From positions 163,535 to 227,534 of the forward strand of contig NZ_BMTT01000013.1 of the NCBI RefSeq assembly GCF_014649815.1: a stretch of DNA of 64,000 bases, read 5' to 3'. Source of the stretch: Streptomyces mutabilis. GTDB lineage: Bacteria; Actinomycetota; Actinomycetes; Streptomycetales; Streptomycetaceae. Position numbers and translations under genes: made by a program. Below, piece after piece: positions 33,978 to 42,141 of this stretch (its first letter is position 1; every line of letters begins with the position of its first letter). The notes under the pieces were generated by a model. It saw only the letters and a list, made by a program, of their open reading frames with translations, ran no database searches and was not told where the DNA came from.

Positions 33978-35006
33978 TCAGGTGGCCGACGGGCGCGCAG
34001 CCGTCGTCGGGATGTGTGCCTGGGAGAAGTCCGGCCGTGCCGTCGGGGCGAACGCCGCGCGATAGGCGGTGGGTGTCGTCCCGAGAGTGCGGCGAAAGTG
34101 CAGCCGCAGGTTCGAAGGGCTCCCCAGACCGCATCGGTCGGCTATGTGGTCGACGGCGAGCTCGGTGCTCTCCAGCAGTTCCCGGGCGCGGTCGAGCCGG
34201 GCGGTGAGCAGCCACCGCAGGGGCGTCGTGCCGGTCTCGGTGACGAACCGCCGGGCGAAGGTCCGCGGTGCCAGGTGCGCGTGCGCGGCGAGTTGCCGGA
34301 CCGTCAGTGGCTCGTGCAGACGGGCCAGCGCCCAAGCCCGGGTGGGCGCGAGGGTGACGCCGGGTGCCTCGGGAGCCAGCGGGCGTTCGATGTACTGCGC
34401 CTGCCCGCCGTCGCGGTGGGGAGCGGAGACCAGGGAGCGCGCCACCTGGTTCGCCGTCTGCGCGCCCAGGTCGCGTCGCACCAGGTGAAGGCACAGGTCG
34501 ATGCCGGCCGCGACGCCCGCCGAGGTCAGCACCTGTCCCTCGTCCACGTAGAGCACGCGCGGGTCCACCGACACCCTCGGATACCGCGCCGCCAGTTCGT
34601 GCGCGTGCTTCCAGTGAGTGGTGGCCTTGCGACCGTCCAGGACCCCGGCTGCCGCCAGCGCGAACGCACCCGTGCAGATAGACACCAGCCGCGCGCCCCG
34701 GGCGCGGGCCCCCGCCAGCGCGGCGAGCACGTCCGCCGGGAGCTGCCGCAGGTGCGGTTCGTATCCCGGGACCACCACGGTGTCCGCGCCGCGCACCGCT
34801 TCCAGTCCGGCCGTCACCGTCACGGCGAACCCCGCCGCGGTCGGGACCGACCCGGCGGTCCGTCCGCACAGGGTCAGGTCGTAGGGATCACCGGGCACGG
34901 AGATGAAGACCTGGGCCGGGATGCCCAGGTCCAGGGGCAGCACGTCGTCCAGGACCAGTACCGCCACTCGGTGCGGTGTGGCGGGGGTGGCAGTTTCCTC
35001 TCGCAC
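33978..35006 (-). CDS. GlxA-type AraC-family regulator with DJ-1/PfpI domain
   Basis: 342 residues. Residues 10-185 are a DJ-1/PfpI-like sensor ('VLVLDDVLPLDLGIPAQVFI', 'GADTVVVPGYEP', nucleophile-elbow region 'VSICTGAFALAAAGVLDG', 'THWKHAHELAARYP'). Residues 230-325 hold two AraC helix-turn-helices ('LTVRQLAAHAHLAPRTFARR', 'SPSNLRLHFRRTLGTTPTAY'). It is divergent from a gene set that contains two more DJ-1 proteins and is the obvious candidate regulator of that set. The starts are only 53 bases apart, so they share a promoter region. Confidence 0.9.
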   Translation of the reverse strand: MREETATPATPHRVAVLVLDDVLPLDLGIPAQVFISVPGDPYDLTLCGRTAGSVPTAAGFAVTVTAGLEAVRGADTVVVPGYEPHLRQLPADVLAALAGARARGARLVSICTGAFALAAAGVLDGRKATTHWKHAHELAARYPRVSVDPRVLYVDEGQVLTSAGVAAGIDLCLHLVRRDLGAQTANQVARSLVSAPHRDGGQAQYIERPLAPEAPGVTLAPTRAWALARLHEPLTVRQLAAHAHLAPRTFARRFVTETGTTPLRWLLTARLDRARELLESTELAVDHIADRCGLGSPSNLRLHFRRTLGTTPTAYRAAFAPTARPDFSQAHIPTTAARPSAT

Positions 35007-35059
35007 GGAGGCAAGTCTGCCACTGTCACCGGCAGTCGGCGCAGCCGATCATCGATGCC

Positions 35060-35713
35060 ATGAACGACGAGATGACCACCGGCGTCCCGCCGCTCCCCGA
35101 CACTCCCCTCGCCCGCCGCGCTTTGGCCCTGGTACGCGAAACGGAGTCCACCGCGACCGCCAACCACAGCGTCCGCAGCGCCCTGTTCGCCCGCCTCCGC
35201 GCCGACCACCAGGGTGCGGAGCCGGGGCGCGACTACGATCCGGAGCTGCTGTTCCTGGCCTGCGTCCTGCACGACATCGGCCTGACGCAGGCGGGCGACC
35301 GCCACCAGCGGTTCGAGGTGGACGGTGCCGACACGGCCGCGGAGTTCCTCACCGCGCAGGGCCTGCCCACCGCCGCCGTCGACGCCGTGTGGGAGGCCGT
35401 CGCCCTGCACACGACGCCGGGCATCGCCGAGCGCCGCGGCACCCTGTGCGCGCTGGTGCACCAGGGGACCGGCATGGACTTCGGCTGGGACACCGACTGC
35501 GTCGACGACGCCACCGGCGCCGCGATCCACGCCGCCTATCCGCGGCTGTCCATGGCCACCACCCTCACCGACGAGATCGTCGCCCAGGCACAGCGCCGTC
35601 CGGAGAAGGCCCCGCCCTTCTCCATCGCGTCGGAACTGCTGCGGGAGAGGTCCGTGCCGCCGCACAGGACCCGGATGGAGACCATGGCCGACGCCGCGCG
35701 CTGGGGCAACTGA
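35060..35713 (+). CDS. HD-domain protein, cyanamide-hydratase-like
   Basis: 217 residues. HD-superfamily metal site: His40 in 'TANHSVRSALFARL', 'FLACVLHDIGLTQ' (HD pair near residues 72-73), and later 'AVDAVWEAVALHT' with the third His near 120. Length and layout match the fungal/bacterial cyanamide hydratase-like HD proteins (DDI2/3 type), which hydrate cyanamide to urea. That assignment is by family resemblance. The next gene starts two bases after its stop. First gene of a three-gene operon. Confidence 0.8.
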   Translation: MNDEMTTGVPPLPDTPLARRALALVRETESTATANHSVRSALFARLRADHQGAEPGRDYDPELLFLACVLHDIGLTQAGDRHQRFEVDGADTAAEFLTAQGLPTAAVDAVWEAVALHTTPGIAERRGTLCALVHQGTGMDFGWDTDCVDDATGAAIHAAYPRLSMATTLTDEIVAQAQRRPEKAPPFSIASELLRERSVPPHRTRMETMADAARWGN

Positions 35714-35715
35714 CC

Positions 35716-36360
35716 ATGACCACATACGGGATCCTGCTGTTCGACACCGCGCAGGAACTCGACTTCGCCGGTCCGTGGGAGGTGCTCACCACCTCCTCCG
35801 GACTGCGCGGCGGCAAGGACGACGTCCTGCTCGTCGCCGAGCGATCCGCACCCGTCCGCTGCTCCCAGGGCATGCGGGTACTGCCGGATCACACACTCGG
35901 CGACCACCCGCCGCTGGACGTCGTCCTCGTACCGGGCGGTTCCGGCGCCCGGGAGGTCGAGCCGCGCAACGAACGGGTCACCGGCTGGCTCACCGACACC
36001 GCCGCGCGCGCCACCTGGGTGGTCGGTGTCTGCACCGGAACCTTCCTGCTCCACGCCGCCGGCCCGGCCCGGTCCCGCCGGGTCGCCACCCACTGGCAGT
36101 ACGAGGAAGCGCTCGAAGAACGCGGCGACGTCACCGTCGTACGGGACTCCCGCTATGTCGTCGACGGCAACCTGCTCACCAGCCAGGGCGTCTCCGCCGG
36201 CATCGACAGCACCCTGTGGCTCGTCGGCCGGCTGCACGGGCGCGAACACGCCCGCGCCGTGCGCCGCGCCCTCCAGTACGACCCGGCACCCCCGTACCTG
36301 GCGGACGAGCCCGTCCCACCACCCACGACCGACCGAGAAACGGAGCACCGACCGAAATGA
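35716..36360 (+). CDS. DJ-1/PfpI protein, isonitrile-hydratase-like (cytosolic)
   Basis: 214 residues. DJ-1 fold: 'YGILLFDTAQELDFAGPWEV' at 4-23 with Glu14 and Asp16, 'DVVLVPGGSGARE' near 68-80, and the nucleophile elbow 'VVGVCTGTFLLHAAG' with Cys106. The 'LDFxGPxEV' start and 'VCTGxxxLxxAG' elbow are typical of isocyanide hydratase (InhA) and related DJ-1 enzymes, which convert R-NC to N-substituted formamides. The C-terminus has a Pro-rich extension. It overlaps the following DJ-1 gene by four bases (ATGA). Confidence 0.82.
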   Translation: MTTYGILLFDTAQELDFAGPWEVLTTSSGLRGGKDDVLLVAERSAPVRCSQGMRVLPDHTLGDHPPLDVVLVPGGSGAREVEPRNERVTGWLTDTAARATWVVGVCTGTFLLHAAGPARSRRVATHWQYEEALEERGDVTVVRDSRYVVDGNLLTSQGVSAGIDSTLWLVGRLHGREHARAVRRALQYDPAPPYLADEPVPPPTTDRETEHRPK

Positions 36361-37088
36361 ACCGCCGTACCCTCCTGCACGCCACCACCGCACTCGGCGC
36401 CGCGACGCTGACCGCCGGCGCCGCCACCCGGGCCGACGCGGCGACCCCGGCAACTCCCGCGCGCAACCGTCCATTACGCGTACACGTCGTCATGTTCGAC
36501 GGTGTGGAGGAACTCGACTTCACCGCCCCGTACGAGCTGTTCTCCGCCTCCGGCTACTTCGCCGACCGGGAGGTGGACGTCCGCTACGTCACGCTCGACG
36601 GTCCGCGTACCGTCGAGGCGGCGTACGGCACCAGGCTGCGCGTCGACCACGGTTGGGCTCCTCGGGACGCGGACCTCCTCGTCGTCCCCGGCGGCGGGTA
36701 CGCGCGCCGCGAGGACCCCGGCGTGTGGGCCGAGATCCGGCGGGGTTCCCTGCCTCGGGCCCTGGCCGCCGCGACCCGCCCGGGCCTGACCGTCAGCGCG
36801 CTGTGTACGGGCGTCATGCTGCTCTCCGCCGCCGGGCTGACCAAGGGGCGCCCCTGCACCACCCATCACCGGGCGCGGGCCGACCTTGAGGAGCAGGGCG
36901 GCGTGCTGAAGAACGCCCGCGTGGTCGACGACGGTGACCTGGTCACCGCCGGCGGGGTGACCTCCGGGCTGGACCTCGCCCTGTGGCTGGTACGCCGGGA
37001 ACTCGGCGCGGACGCCGCGGTCGGTCTGGAGGAGATGCTCGAGTACGAGGCCCGCGGCACGGTATGGGCCGCGCGGGGCGGTCAGTGA
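36357..37088 (+). CDS. DJ-1/PfpI protein with Tat-like signal peptide
   Basis: 243 residues. Residues 1-29 look like a twin-arginine signal ('MNRRTLLHATTALGAATLTA', Ala-x-Ala cleavage near 28). The mature part is a second DJ-1 domain ('VHVVMFDGVEELDFTAPYEL', 'LLVVPGGGYARREDPG', elbow 'VSALCTGVMLLSAAG' with Cys150, 'TTHHRARADLEEQGG'). It is therefore probably exported folded to the cell surface, unlike its cytosolic neighbour. Codon 40 is TTA (36474-36476), so the export form should be made only when bldA tRNA is available. A strong terminator follows at 37158. Confidence 0.82.
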   Translation: MNRRTLLHATTALGAATLTAGAATRADAATPATPARNRPLRVHVVMFDGVEELDFTAPYELFSASGYFADREVDVRYVTLDGPRTVEAAYGTRLRVDHGWAPRDADLLVVPGGGYARREDPGVWAEIRRGSLPRALAAATRPGLTVSALCTGVMLLSAAGLTKGRPCTTHHRARADLEEQGGVLKNARVVDDGDLVTAGGVTSGLDLALWLVRRELGADAAVGLEEMLEYEARGTVWAARGGQ

Positions 37089-37157
37089 GAAGCGCCCGAA
37101 GCAGGCGCTGACCTTCCGCACCGGCCAAAGGCCGACGGCAGGGTCCCACAGGCGAAG

Positions 37158-37206
37158 CCGCTCCCCCTCTGGCTCGTTACCCGTGCGGGTAAGGAGGGGG
37201 GAGCGG
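37158..37206. terminator. Nested hairpin terminator
   Basis: The outer stem CCGCTCCCCCTC / GAGGGGGGAGCGG has one bulged G, and the inner stem TTACCC / GGGTAA closes a GTGC tetraloop. It lies 70 bases after the exported DJ-1 gene. Confidence 0.75.
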
Positions 37207-37838
37207 CGGTGTCTGCTCTGAGAGCCGTCAGATGTCCCGAAGGAGACGAGCCCCCTCGGTGGCCTGCCACGATGCGAGGCCATCAGCCACTGACCCGGGC
37301 GAATGAACTCACAGTCGTTTCACGCTCGTGCCGCTTGATGAAGCCGAAAGTCCCAGAAAAGTCCCGGAGGACTTCTGCGACACGCCTCCTTTACCACCTC
37401 GCCCGGTGCTGGGACGACGGCCCCCGGGCGGCCCCGAAAGGTGACTGTGTTGTGCATTGAGAGTTATCTGCCTCTGCAGGGTGACGAAGGGTAAACGCCA
37501 GGTGACCAGCCTTGTGAGGGCGCGCACAGGGCTCACGTCACATGGGGTTGGGGTTAGTAGACGCCGACGGCCGCTCGCCGCGTGGTCGCCAGCCGTCCGG
37601 TTCGTCACGCGGCCGGTCTGCGAAGCGGCGTAGTAGGTCACACACTTGTCGCGACGCCGGAGCGTTCCGCAGTGTGTTCGGCGTACCGGGGAGCCGAGCG
37701 CCGGGACCGGACGGGTAGAGCCCGTCCGTGATCCAGACACCGGCCCTGATGACGCGAAGCCGCGTCCAACGCGGACACCGCGTCGCCGACCCCCCCCGTC
37801 GGCCTCCCCATCACGTTCCCGAATGGAGAGGTACACCC
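37207..37838. other. Gene-free stretch with one copy of a direct repeat
   Basis: About 630 bases without a convincing gene. The first 150 bases are the repeat listed separately. The remainder has no coding bias, hairpin or operator that I can support. It presumably includes the promoter of the transglycosylase gene. I looked for a c-di-AMP (ydaO) riboswitch here, as some Streptomyces cell-wall hydrolase genes have one, but did not find its conserved core. Confidence 0.5.
37228..37375. repeat. Direct repeat copy A (about 150 bases)
   Basis: Aligns by eye over its whole length with 38582-38735 in the same orientation at roughly 70-75 percent identity. Anchors are 'CAGATGTCCCG' at the start, 'GCGAATG' in the middle, 'TTTCACGCTCGTGCCG' and 'AAGTCCCAGAAAAGTCCC' near the end. 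Function unknown. The two copies bracket the transglycosylase gene. Confidence 0.7.
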
Positions 37839-38357
37839 GTGTACGCCATCACGCGCCGTCCCGACTTCCGCAAGTCCGCCGTGGCCTCCCTCGCCGCCGC
37901 TGGCGCCGCCGCAGTCACCCTTACCCTCGCCCCGAGCCCGGCACACGCCGCCGAGCCGGCCAAGACGTCCACCGCCCAGACCCAGGCCCAGAGCGACAAG
38001 ATCAAGGCCATCGTCAAGGCCGGCGAGAAGAAGCACGGCGACGACCTCGACGGCTGGATCCGCACCGCCCTGGACGTCATGGACGTCAAGAACATCCCGG
38101 GCACCTACGACGGCCTGCACCGCAACATCATGCGCGAGTCGTCCGGCAACCCGCACGCGCAGAACAACTGGGACGTCAACGCCCGGAACGGCATCCCCTC
38201 GAAGGGCCTGCTCCAGACGATCCAGCCCACCTTCGACGCCTACCACGTCAAGGGCACGAAGGACTCCATCACCGACCCGGTCGCCAACATCGTCGCCGCC
38301 TGCAATTACGCGGCCGACAAGTACGGATCCATGGACAACGTCGACTCCGCCTACTGA
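37839..38357 (+). CDS. Secreted lytic transglycosylase (SLT-like)
   Basis: 172 residues from GTG 37839 (GGAGAGGT site). Sec signal peptide 1-37 ('VASLAAAGAAAVTLTLAPSP', cleavage at AHA). After a polar linker, a goose-type/SLT lysozyme-like domain carries the catalytic Glu100 in 'NIMRESSGNPHAQN', then 'SKGLLQTIQPTFDAYHVKG' near 122-140 and 'DPVANIVAACNYAADKYG' near 147-164. It cleaves the MurNAc-GlcNAc bond of peptidoglycan with 1,6-anhydro ring formation. It has no LysM or other wall-binding module. The gene lies between two direct repeats and ends at a hairpin terminator. Confidence 0.88.
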   Translation: MYAITRRPDFRKSAVASLAAAGAAAVTLTLAPSPAHAAEPAKTSTAQTQAQSDKIKAIVKAGEKKHGDDLDGWIRTALDVMDVKNIPGTYDGLHRNIMRESSGNPHAQNNWDVNARNGIPSKGLLQTIQPTFDAYHVKGTKDSITDPVANIVAACNYAADKYGSMDNVDSAY

Positions 38358-38432
38358 CCGGCGGACCCACCGACCGCCTGAGCCCCGGGGACGACCGGTC
38401 CCGTGCGGAGGCCGGCGGGGCCCAGGCAGCAC

Positions 38433-38472
38433 GGCGGGGCCGGAGAGGACGACTCGTTCCTCCGGCCCCGCC
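38433..38472. terminator. Hairpin terminator after the transglycosylase gene
   Basis: A perfect 13-bp stem GGCGGGGCCGGAG / CTCCGGCCCCGCC with a 14-base loop, 75 bases downstream of the stop. Confidence 0.8.
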
Positions 38473-38581
38473 TGCGTCGCACCCGGTGCGTCCCGGAAAG
38501 TCGCAGAGGTGTCACCACGCCCCCTGCGGCCTCGCGTTCATGCAGGTTGGAAGGGGGATGACGGCGTCTTTCCGGAACCCT

Positions 38582-38735
38582 TTCAGATGTCCCGGAAGAG
38601 ACCAGCGAGCGCTGTGACCTGCCGTGATGAGTGCGCAATGGCCGCTGACCTGCGCGAATGGTCTTTCGGTTCTTTCACGCTCGTGCCGGTTGATGGGGCT
38701 GGAAGTCCCAGAAAAGTCCCAGAGAGATCCCACTA
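38582..38735. repeat. Direct repeat copy B (about 150 bases)
   Basis: Same-orientation partner of 37228-37375. The best conserved part is 'TTTCACGCTCGTGCCGGTTG' and 'AAGTCCCAGAAAAGTCCCAG'. The 300 bases that follow, up to 39038, contain no gene I can support. Confidence 0.7.
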
Positions 38736-39038
38736 CTGACGGGTGCCTTTCGGCTCTATACGGCAGTACGGGCTCGTCGGCCGCCTCCTTCGCCACGAGA
38801 GCGAACCTGCTTGTCGAGCACCGGGCGCTCATGATGCCTTGCGGGATGGTCCTGATGATCGACGACAACTTCCCGGCCGCCGATGGCAGTGAGCCGACAG
38901 CGTCGGTCGACCCTCGCGCGACCTGGGGACGAGCGGCCTGTCGCGCGAGCCCGGCGAGCGAAGGCACAGGAGCTGATGGAGCGGGCTATCGCCGAGGGCT
39001 GCGTGCGCAGAACTCCCAACGAAATGAACTTTAGGGGG

Positions 39039-39661
39039 TCAAGCGCCGAACCGGGCGGCGATGGCGTCGCGCAGGGAAGCGGGGCGGCGCTCGCCCGTCG
39101 GGGCGTCGTTGCACTCGGCGCCGCCGCGCGGCGGTCCGGTCGGGGCCGCGCGGTACAGGTGGGGGGCGCCCTCAACCGCAGCATTGTTCGCAGCGCCGAG
39201 CATGCCGTCTCCTCGACCAGATCAAGTTCGGAGATTGCCGGAACGAAAGATCGGCTGTTCAGCAGCCGGTCGGCGCGGGGCCCCTGCTCGCCCGCGGCCC
39301 GGTAAGCGGCGAGCTTGGCCGGGTCCTGCCCGGCCTCGGCCCCGTCGGGGTTGAGCGCCTTGTTCACGGGTTCGAGCGCTGCCTGCAACTGGTCGCGCTG
39401 CTCGGCTGCCTCGGGCGCCTGCTGCTGCGCGGTGACGAGCTGCTGCCCGTTGGTCGGGTCTGCGGCGGGCGGTGCGGGCGGGGTGCCCCGGTCCGTGTTC
39501 GGCAGGTGCGAGCCCTGCTCGCCGGACGGGGCTGGCGGTGCGCTCGGGTCACCGCCCTTGCCCGAGCCGCCCTTGATCGGCCAGATCGGGCCGCCGTCGC
39601 GGCGGAAACCTAGGGCACTCTCGCCCGCGCGGGGGTGGACGGGCAGAGCGGGAGCGTTCAT
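39039..39661 (-). pseudogene. Phage scaffold/structural-protein remnant, frameshifted
   Basis: The frame from ATG 39661 begins 'MNAPALPVHPRAGESALGFR' and 'GGPIWPIKGGSG', then a Gln/Ala/Pro-rich region and 'NKALNPDGAEAGQDPAKLAA'. That opening resembles small scaffold-like proteins of Streptomyces phages and prophages. Its natural C-terminus appears to lie in another frame, ending 'SLRDAIAARFGA' at a TGA at 39039-39041, so there is at least one frameshift near 39200. A truncated relic of a prophage or related element is the simplest reading. The family identity is from memory and is weak. Confidence 0.4.
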
Positions 39662-39701
39662 CTGAACAGTTCCTGTCAGAGGGGCGGGGTACCTTCAGCC
39701 C

Positions 39702-40226
39702 GTGCGAGATGTAACGGGACAAGAAGCAGAAGCCGAATGGCTGCGGTTCGAAAAGCAGATCGCGGAAGAGGCGCGCCGCATGTACCCGGATGCGCGGGTG
39801 GAGCACAACGCCCACGTCATGGGGCGGATCAGCAGGAAGCCGCGGCAGATAGACGTTTTGGTGACAGCGAACGTCGGGCCGCACTCGATCATGATCGTGA
39901 TCGAGTGCAAGTGGCGTCGCCGACGGGTCGACGTCGGTGTCATCGACGGACTGATCGGCAAGCTGGAAGACGTTGGCGCCGACCGAGGTGTTCTGTTCGC
40001 GAACCTCATCCCGACAGAGGCGGCGCGTCAGCGCATGGAGAATGCGACCCAACCGCGCCTTGACGGCTATGTCTTCAGGCTTGAGCCGCGCCTCTCAAGA
40101 GCTGAGGCAGAAGAGATTGTGTCTCAACACGACCTGTACTATTTCGACGATGATCCGATCCCGTCGGCAACTGAGGCCAAGCTCAAGGATGCCTTTGAAC
40201 GGTTGCGGTTCGACGCTACGTGGTGA
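39702..40226 (+). CDS. Mrr-like restriction-endonuclease-fold protein
   Basis: 174 residues. A PD-(D/E)XK nuclease core is visible: Glu and helix near 10-25, 'RKPRQIDVLVTANVG' with Asp51, 'IMIVIECKWRRRRVDVGVID' with Glu68-x-Lys70, and a following helix with 'GKLEDVGADRGVLFANLIP'. This is the Mrr/HJC-like arrangement used by type IV and other restriction or repair nucleases. There is no obvious DNA-reading domain, so it may be incomplete. Its G+C is visibly lower than in neighbouring genes and an IS701 remnant begins right after its stop in the same frame. Its C-terminus may therefore have been cut by that insertion. Confidence 0.7.
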   Translation: MRDVTGQEAEAEWLRFEKQIAEEARRMYPDARVEHNAHVMGRISRKPRQIDVLVTANVGPHSIMIVIECKWRRRRVDVGVIDGLIGKLEDVGADRGVLFANLIPTEAARQRMENATQPRLDGYVFRLEPRLSRAEAEEIVSQHDLYYFDDDPIPSATEAKLKDAFERLRFDATW

Positions 40227-41320
40227 ACGGCTTGCGTGGCCGAGCGGCTCGGTCCGGGTGGCGTGCTAATTCTCGATGACACCGGGTTCGTCAAGAAGGG
40301 CACCACGTCGGCCGGGGTCAGCCGGCAGTACACCGGTACCTCGGGGAAGATCGACAACTGCCAGATCGGTGTGTTCGCCGCCTATGCGACCGGTTCGAGT
40401 CCCTGGTGGACCGGGAGCTGTATCTACCGAAGTCCTGGACCTCCGACCGCGACCACTGCTGGTTGGCGAAGATCCCCGACGAGCGGGGCTTCGCGACCAA
40501 GGGGGAGCTGGCCAGAGACATCGTGCGCCGCTGTCTGGCCGCGGGTCTACCAGCTGCCTGGGTGACCGCGGATGAGGCGTACGGGCAGGACTGGAACTTC
40601 CGCCGCCTGCTCGAACAGCTCGGCCTCGGTTACGTGGTAGCGGTGCCCAAGTCCCAGCAGATCAGGTCCCTGGCCGGGATCTGGCGCATCGACGAGCTCA
40701 TCGCCGAAGCCCCCGCCGATGCCTGGCAGCAGCTGTCTTGCGGCGACGGGGCGAAGGGCCCACGCGTCTATCACTGGGCTGCGGCGAAACTGCCCGCCAA
40801 CATCATCTTCGATCCGGATCCGCCGACCCATCACCGCTGGGTGTTGGCCCGCCGCAGTCTCTCCGACCCCGGTGAGATCGCCTACTACCTCGCTCACGCG
40901 CCCGTCGGCATCGAGATCGACGAACTCGCCCGGATCGCCAGCATCCGATGGGCGATCGAAGAATGCTTCCAGGCCGCGAAGAACGAATGTGGCCTGGACG
41001 AGTACGAAGTCCGCCGTTACCCCGGCTGGTACCGCACATCACCCTCGCCATGCTCGCCCACGCCGTCCTGACCGCACTCGCCGCCCAGGCCACCGTCGAG
41101 GCCGTAAAGGGGCTGCAGAAACGGATCAGCCCTCGTCCCGCTCACCGTGGCAGAGATCCGGCGGCTCCTGGACACTCTCTTGCCTCATCCCCGAGCCGAC
41201 CACTATCCCGTCACCCACGCACTGAACTGGTCCGGCTGGAGAAGACGCCGCCAGGCCATCGCCCGCCACTGCCTCTACCGAAAACGCAGCTCAGGACACG
41301 AAACGCTGCTGGAGTACTAG
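40227..41320 (+). pseudogene. IS701-family transposase, 5'-truncated and frameshifted
   Basis: Three frames give consecutive pieces of one IS701-type DDE transposase. They are '[20 protein letters not shown]' and '[20 protein letters not shown]' (from 40236), then '[15 protein letters not shown]', '[20 protein letters not shown]' and 'IRWAIEECFQAAKNECGLDE' (40406-41030), then 'HITLAMLAHAVLTALAAQAT' and finally 'LTVAEIRRLL...NWSGWRRRRQAIARHCLY' to a TAG at 41318-41320. The first 80-100 residues of the family are absent and at least three shifts are needed, so it cannot transpose by itself. I see no terminal inverted repeats. Confidence 0.85.
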
Positions 41321-41340
41321 GCCGTGGGCCTCTGGCTCGT

Positions 41341-41397
41341 CTGCTTGGCTGGCCCGCTGTCGCCGCTCATGCGTTGTATCGCGGCTCAGCCAAGCAG
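41341..41397. terminator. Hairpin downstream of the iclR-type gene
   Basis: CTGCTTGGCTG pairs perfectly with CAGCCAAGCAG across a 35-base loop. The second arm includes the stop codon of the IclR-type gene. Confidence 0.5.
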
Positions 41398-42048
41398 CGC
41401 TGAGATCTGGTGGGCACAGTCCACGACCTCGGACCCGTACATCCGTCCGGGCGAGGATTGCATGCGAGACAGTGGAACGACCACGCAGACCGCCGCAATC
41501 GGCTCTCCATCCGCGACCACCGGTGCGCTGACGCTAGTGAGACCGACTGCGCGCCCCTCGATCGTCTCCACCCAGTCCTCTGGCCCCACGTCGCCGTTCA
41601 GCGCCTGCGTGGCCGAGCCCCCGTGGGCCAATGGGATGGAGGTGCCAGCCGGGTAGCTCACTTGCAGCTCGTGGTGCACGTTGATCTCGAGGCTGCACAC
41701 GCGTTGGCTGCCTCGTACGACCCACAGCATCGAAGTCTCGCTGATCCGGTGGGACAGCTCCTTGAGGAGGGGCGTGGCGACCTCGATCATCCGCGTCGTC
41801 AAGAACCGGGGACCAAGGTGGTATCGGCCGTCGGCAGAGCGTTGGAGGAGTCCGTGAGTCGCCAGCGCGTTAGCGAGGCGGTGAGCCGTTGGAAGACTCA
41901 GATTGAGCGCCTTGCCGATCTCGGTGGCCGTCAAGGGGTTGTACTCGCACAGGTCGACGATCGCCATGCTCTTGTCCAGAACACCTACACGACTCTCCTG
42001 CCGTTCGTCAGCCACGACGCCCAGGTTACCTGCTGCATCTGCGGTCAT
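41386..42048 (-). CDS. IclR-family transcriptional regulator
   Basis: 220 residues with a GGAGGGA site before ATG 42048. Residues 22-75 are the winged helix ('VLDKSMAIVDLCEYNPLTAT', 'EIGKALNLSLPTAHRLANAL'). Residues 90-218 are the GAF-like effector domain ('LLKELSHRISETSMLWVV', 'AHGGSATQALNG', 'GLTSVSAPVVADGEPIAAVC'). It lies next to a dicarboxylate carrier gene and a divergent CoA-transferase/lyase operon. The palindrome GCTCTCATATTGTGAGAGC in their shared promoter region is a likely binding site. The effector is probably the transported acid or its CoA ester. Confidence 0.9.
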   Translation of the reverse strand: MTADAAGNLGVVADERQESRVGVLDKSMAIVDLCEYNPLTATEIGKALNLSLPTAHRLANALATHGLLQRSADGRYHLGPRFLTTRMIEVATPLLKELSHRISETSMLWVVRGSQRVCSLEINVHHELQVSYPAGTSIPLAHGGSATQALNGDVGPEDWVETIEGRAVGLTSVSAPVVADGEPIAAVCVVVPLSRMQSSPGRMYGSEVVDCAHQISALLG

Positions 42049-42075
42049 ATTCCCTCCATGTCGGCTGGGCCAGGT

Positions 42076-42123
42076 GTTGAGGCGCCGCCGTCTCGTGGAT
42101 GGTACGTGAGGGGGCGCCTCAAC
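42076..42123. terminator. Hairpin between the carrier and iclR-type genes
   Basis: An 11-bp perfect stem GTTGAGGCGCC / GGCGCCTCAAC with a 26-base loop directly follows the carrier gene. It may reduce read-through into the regulator gene. Confidence 0.6.
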
Positions 42124-42141
42124 GCCCGTGGTTCAAGCGGG

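Noticed and set aside
37600-37838. Possible c-di-AMP (ydaO) riboswitch before the transglycosylase gene
   Set aside because: Some GGGGA and ACGGGTAG-like pieces occur, but the conserved core (GGGGGAACC...GAACCCGACAGCTAAC type) is missing.
38624-39034. Plus-strand ORF over direct repeat B with a partner ORF over repeat A (37209-37460)
   Set aside because: The peptides are similar only because the DNA is repeated; frames are short, start differently and show no family or ribosome site.
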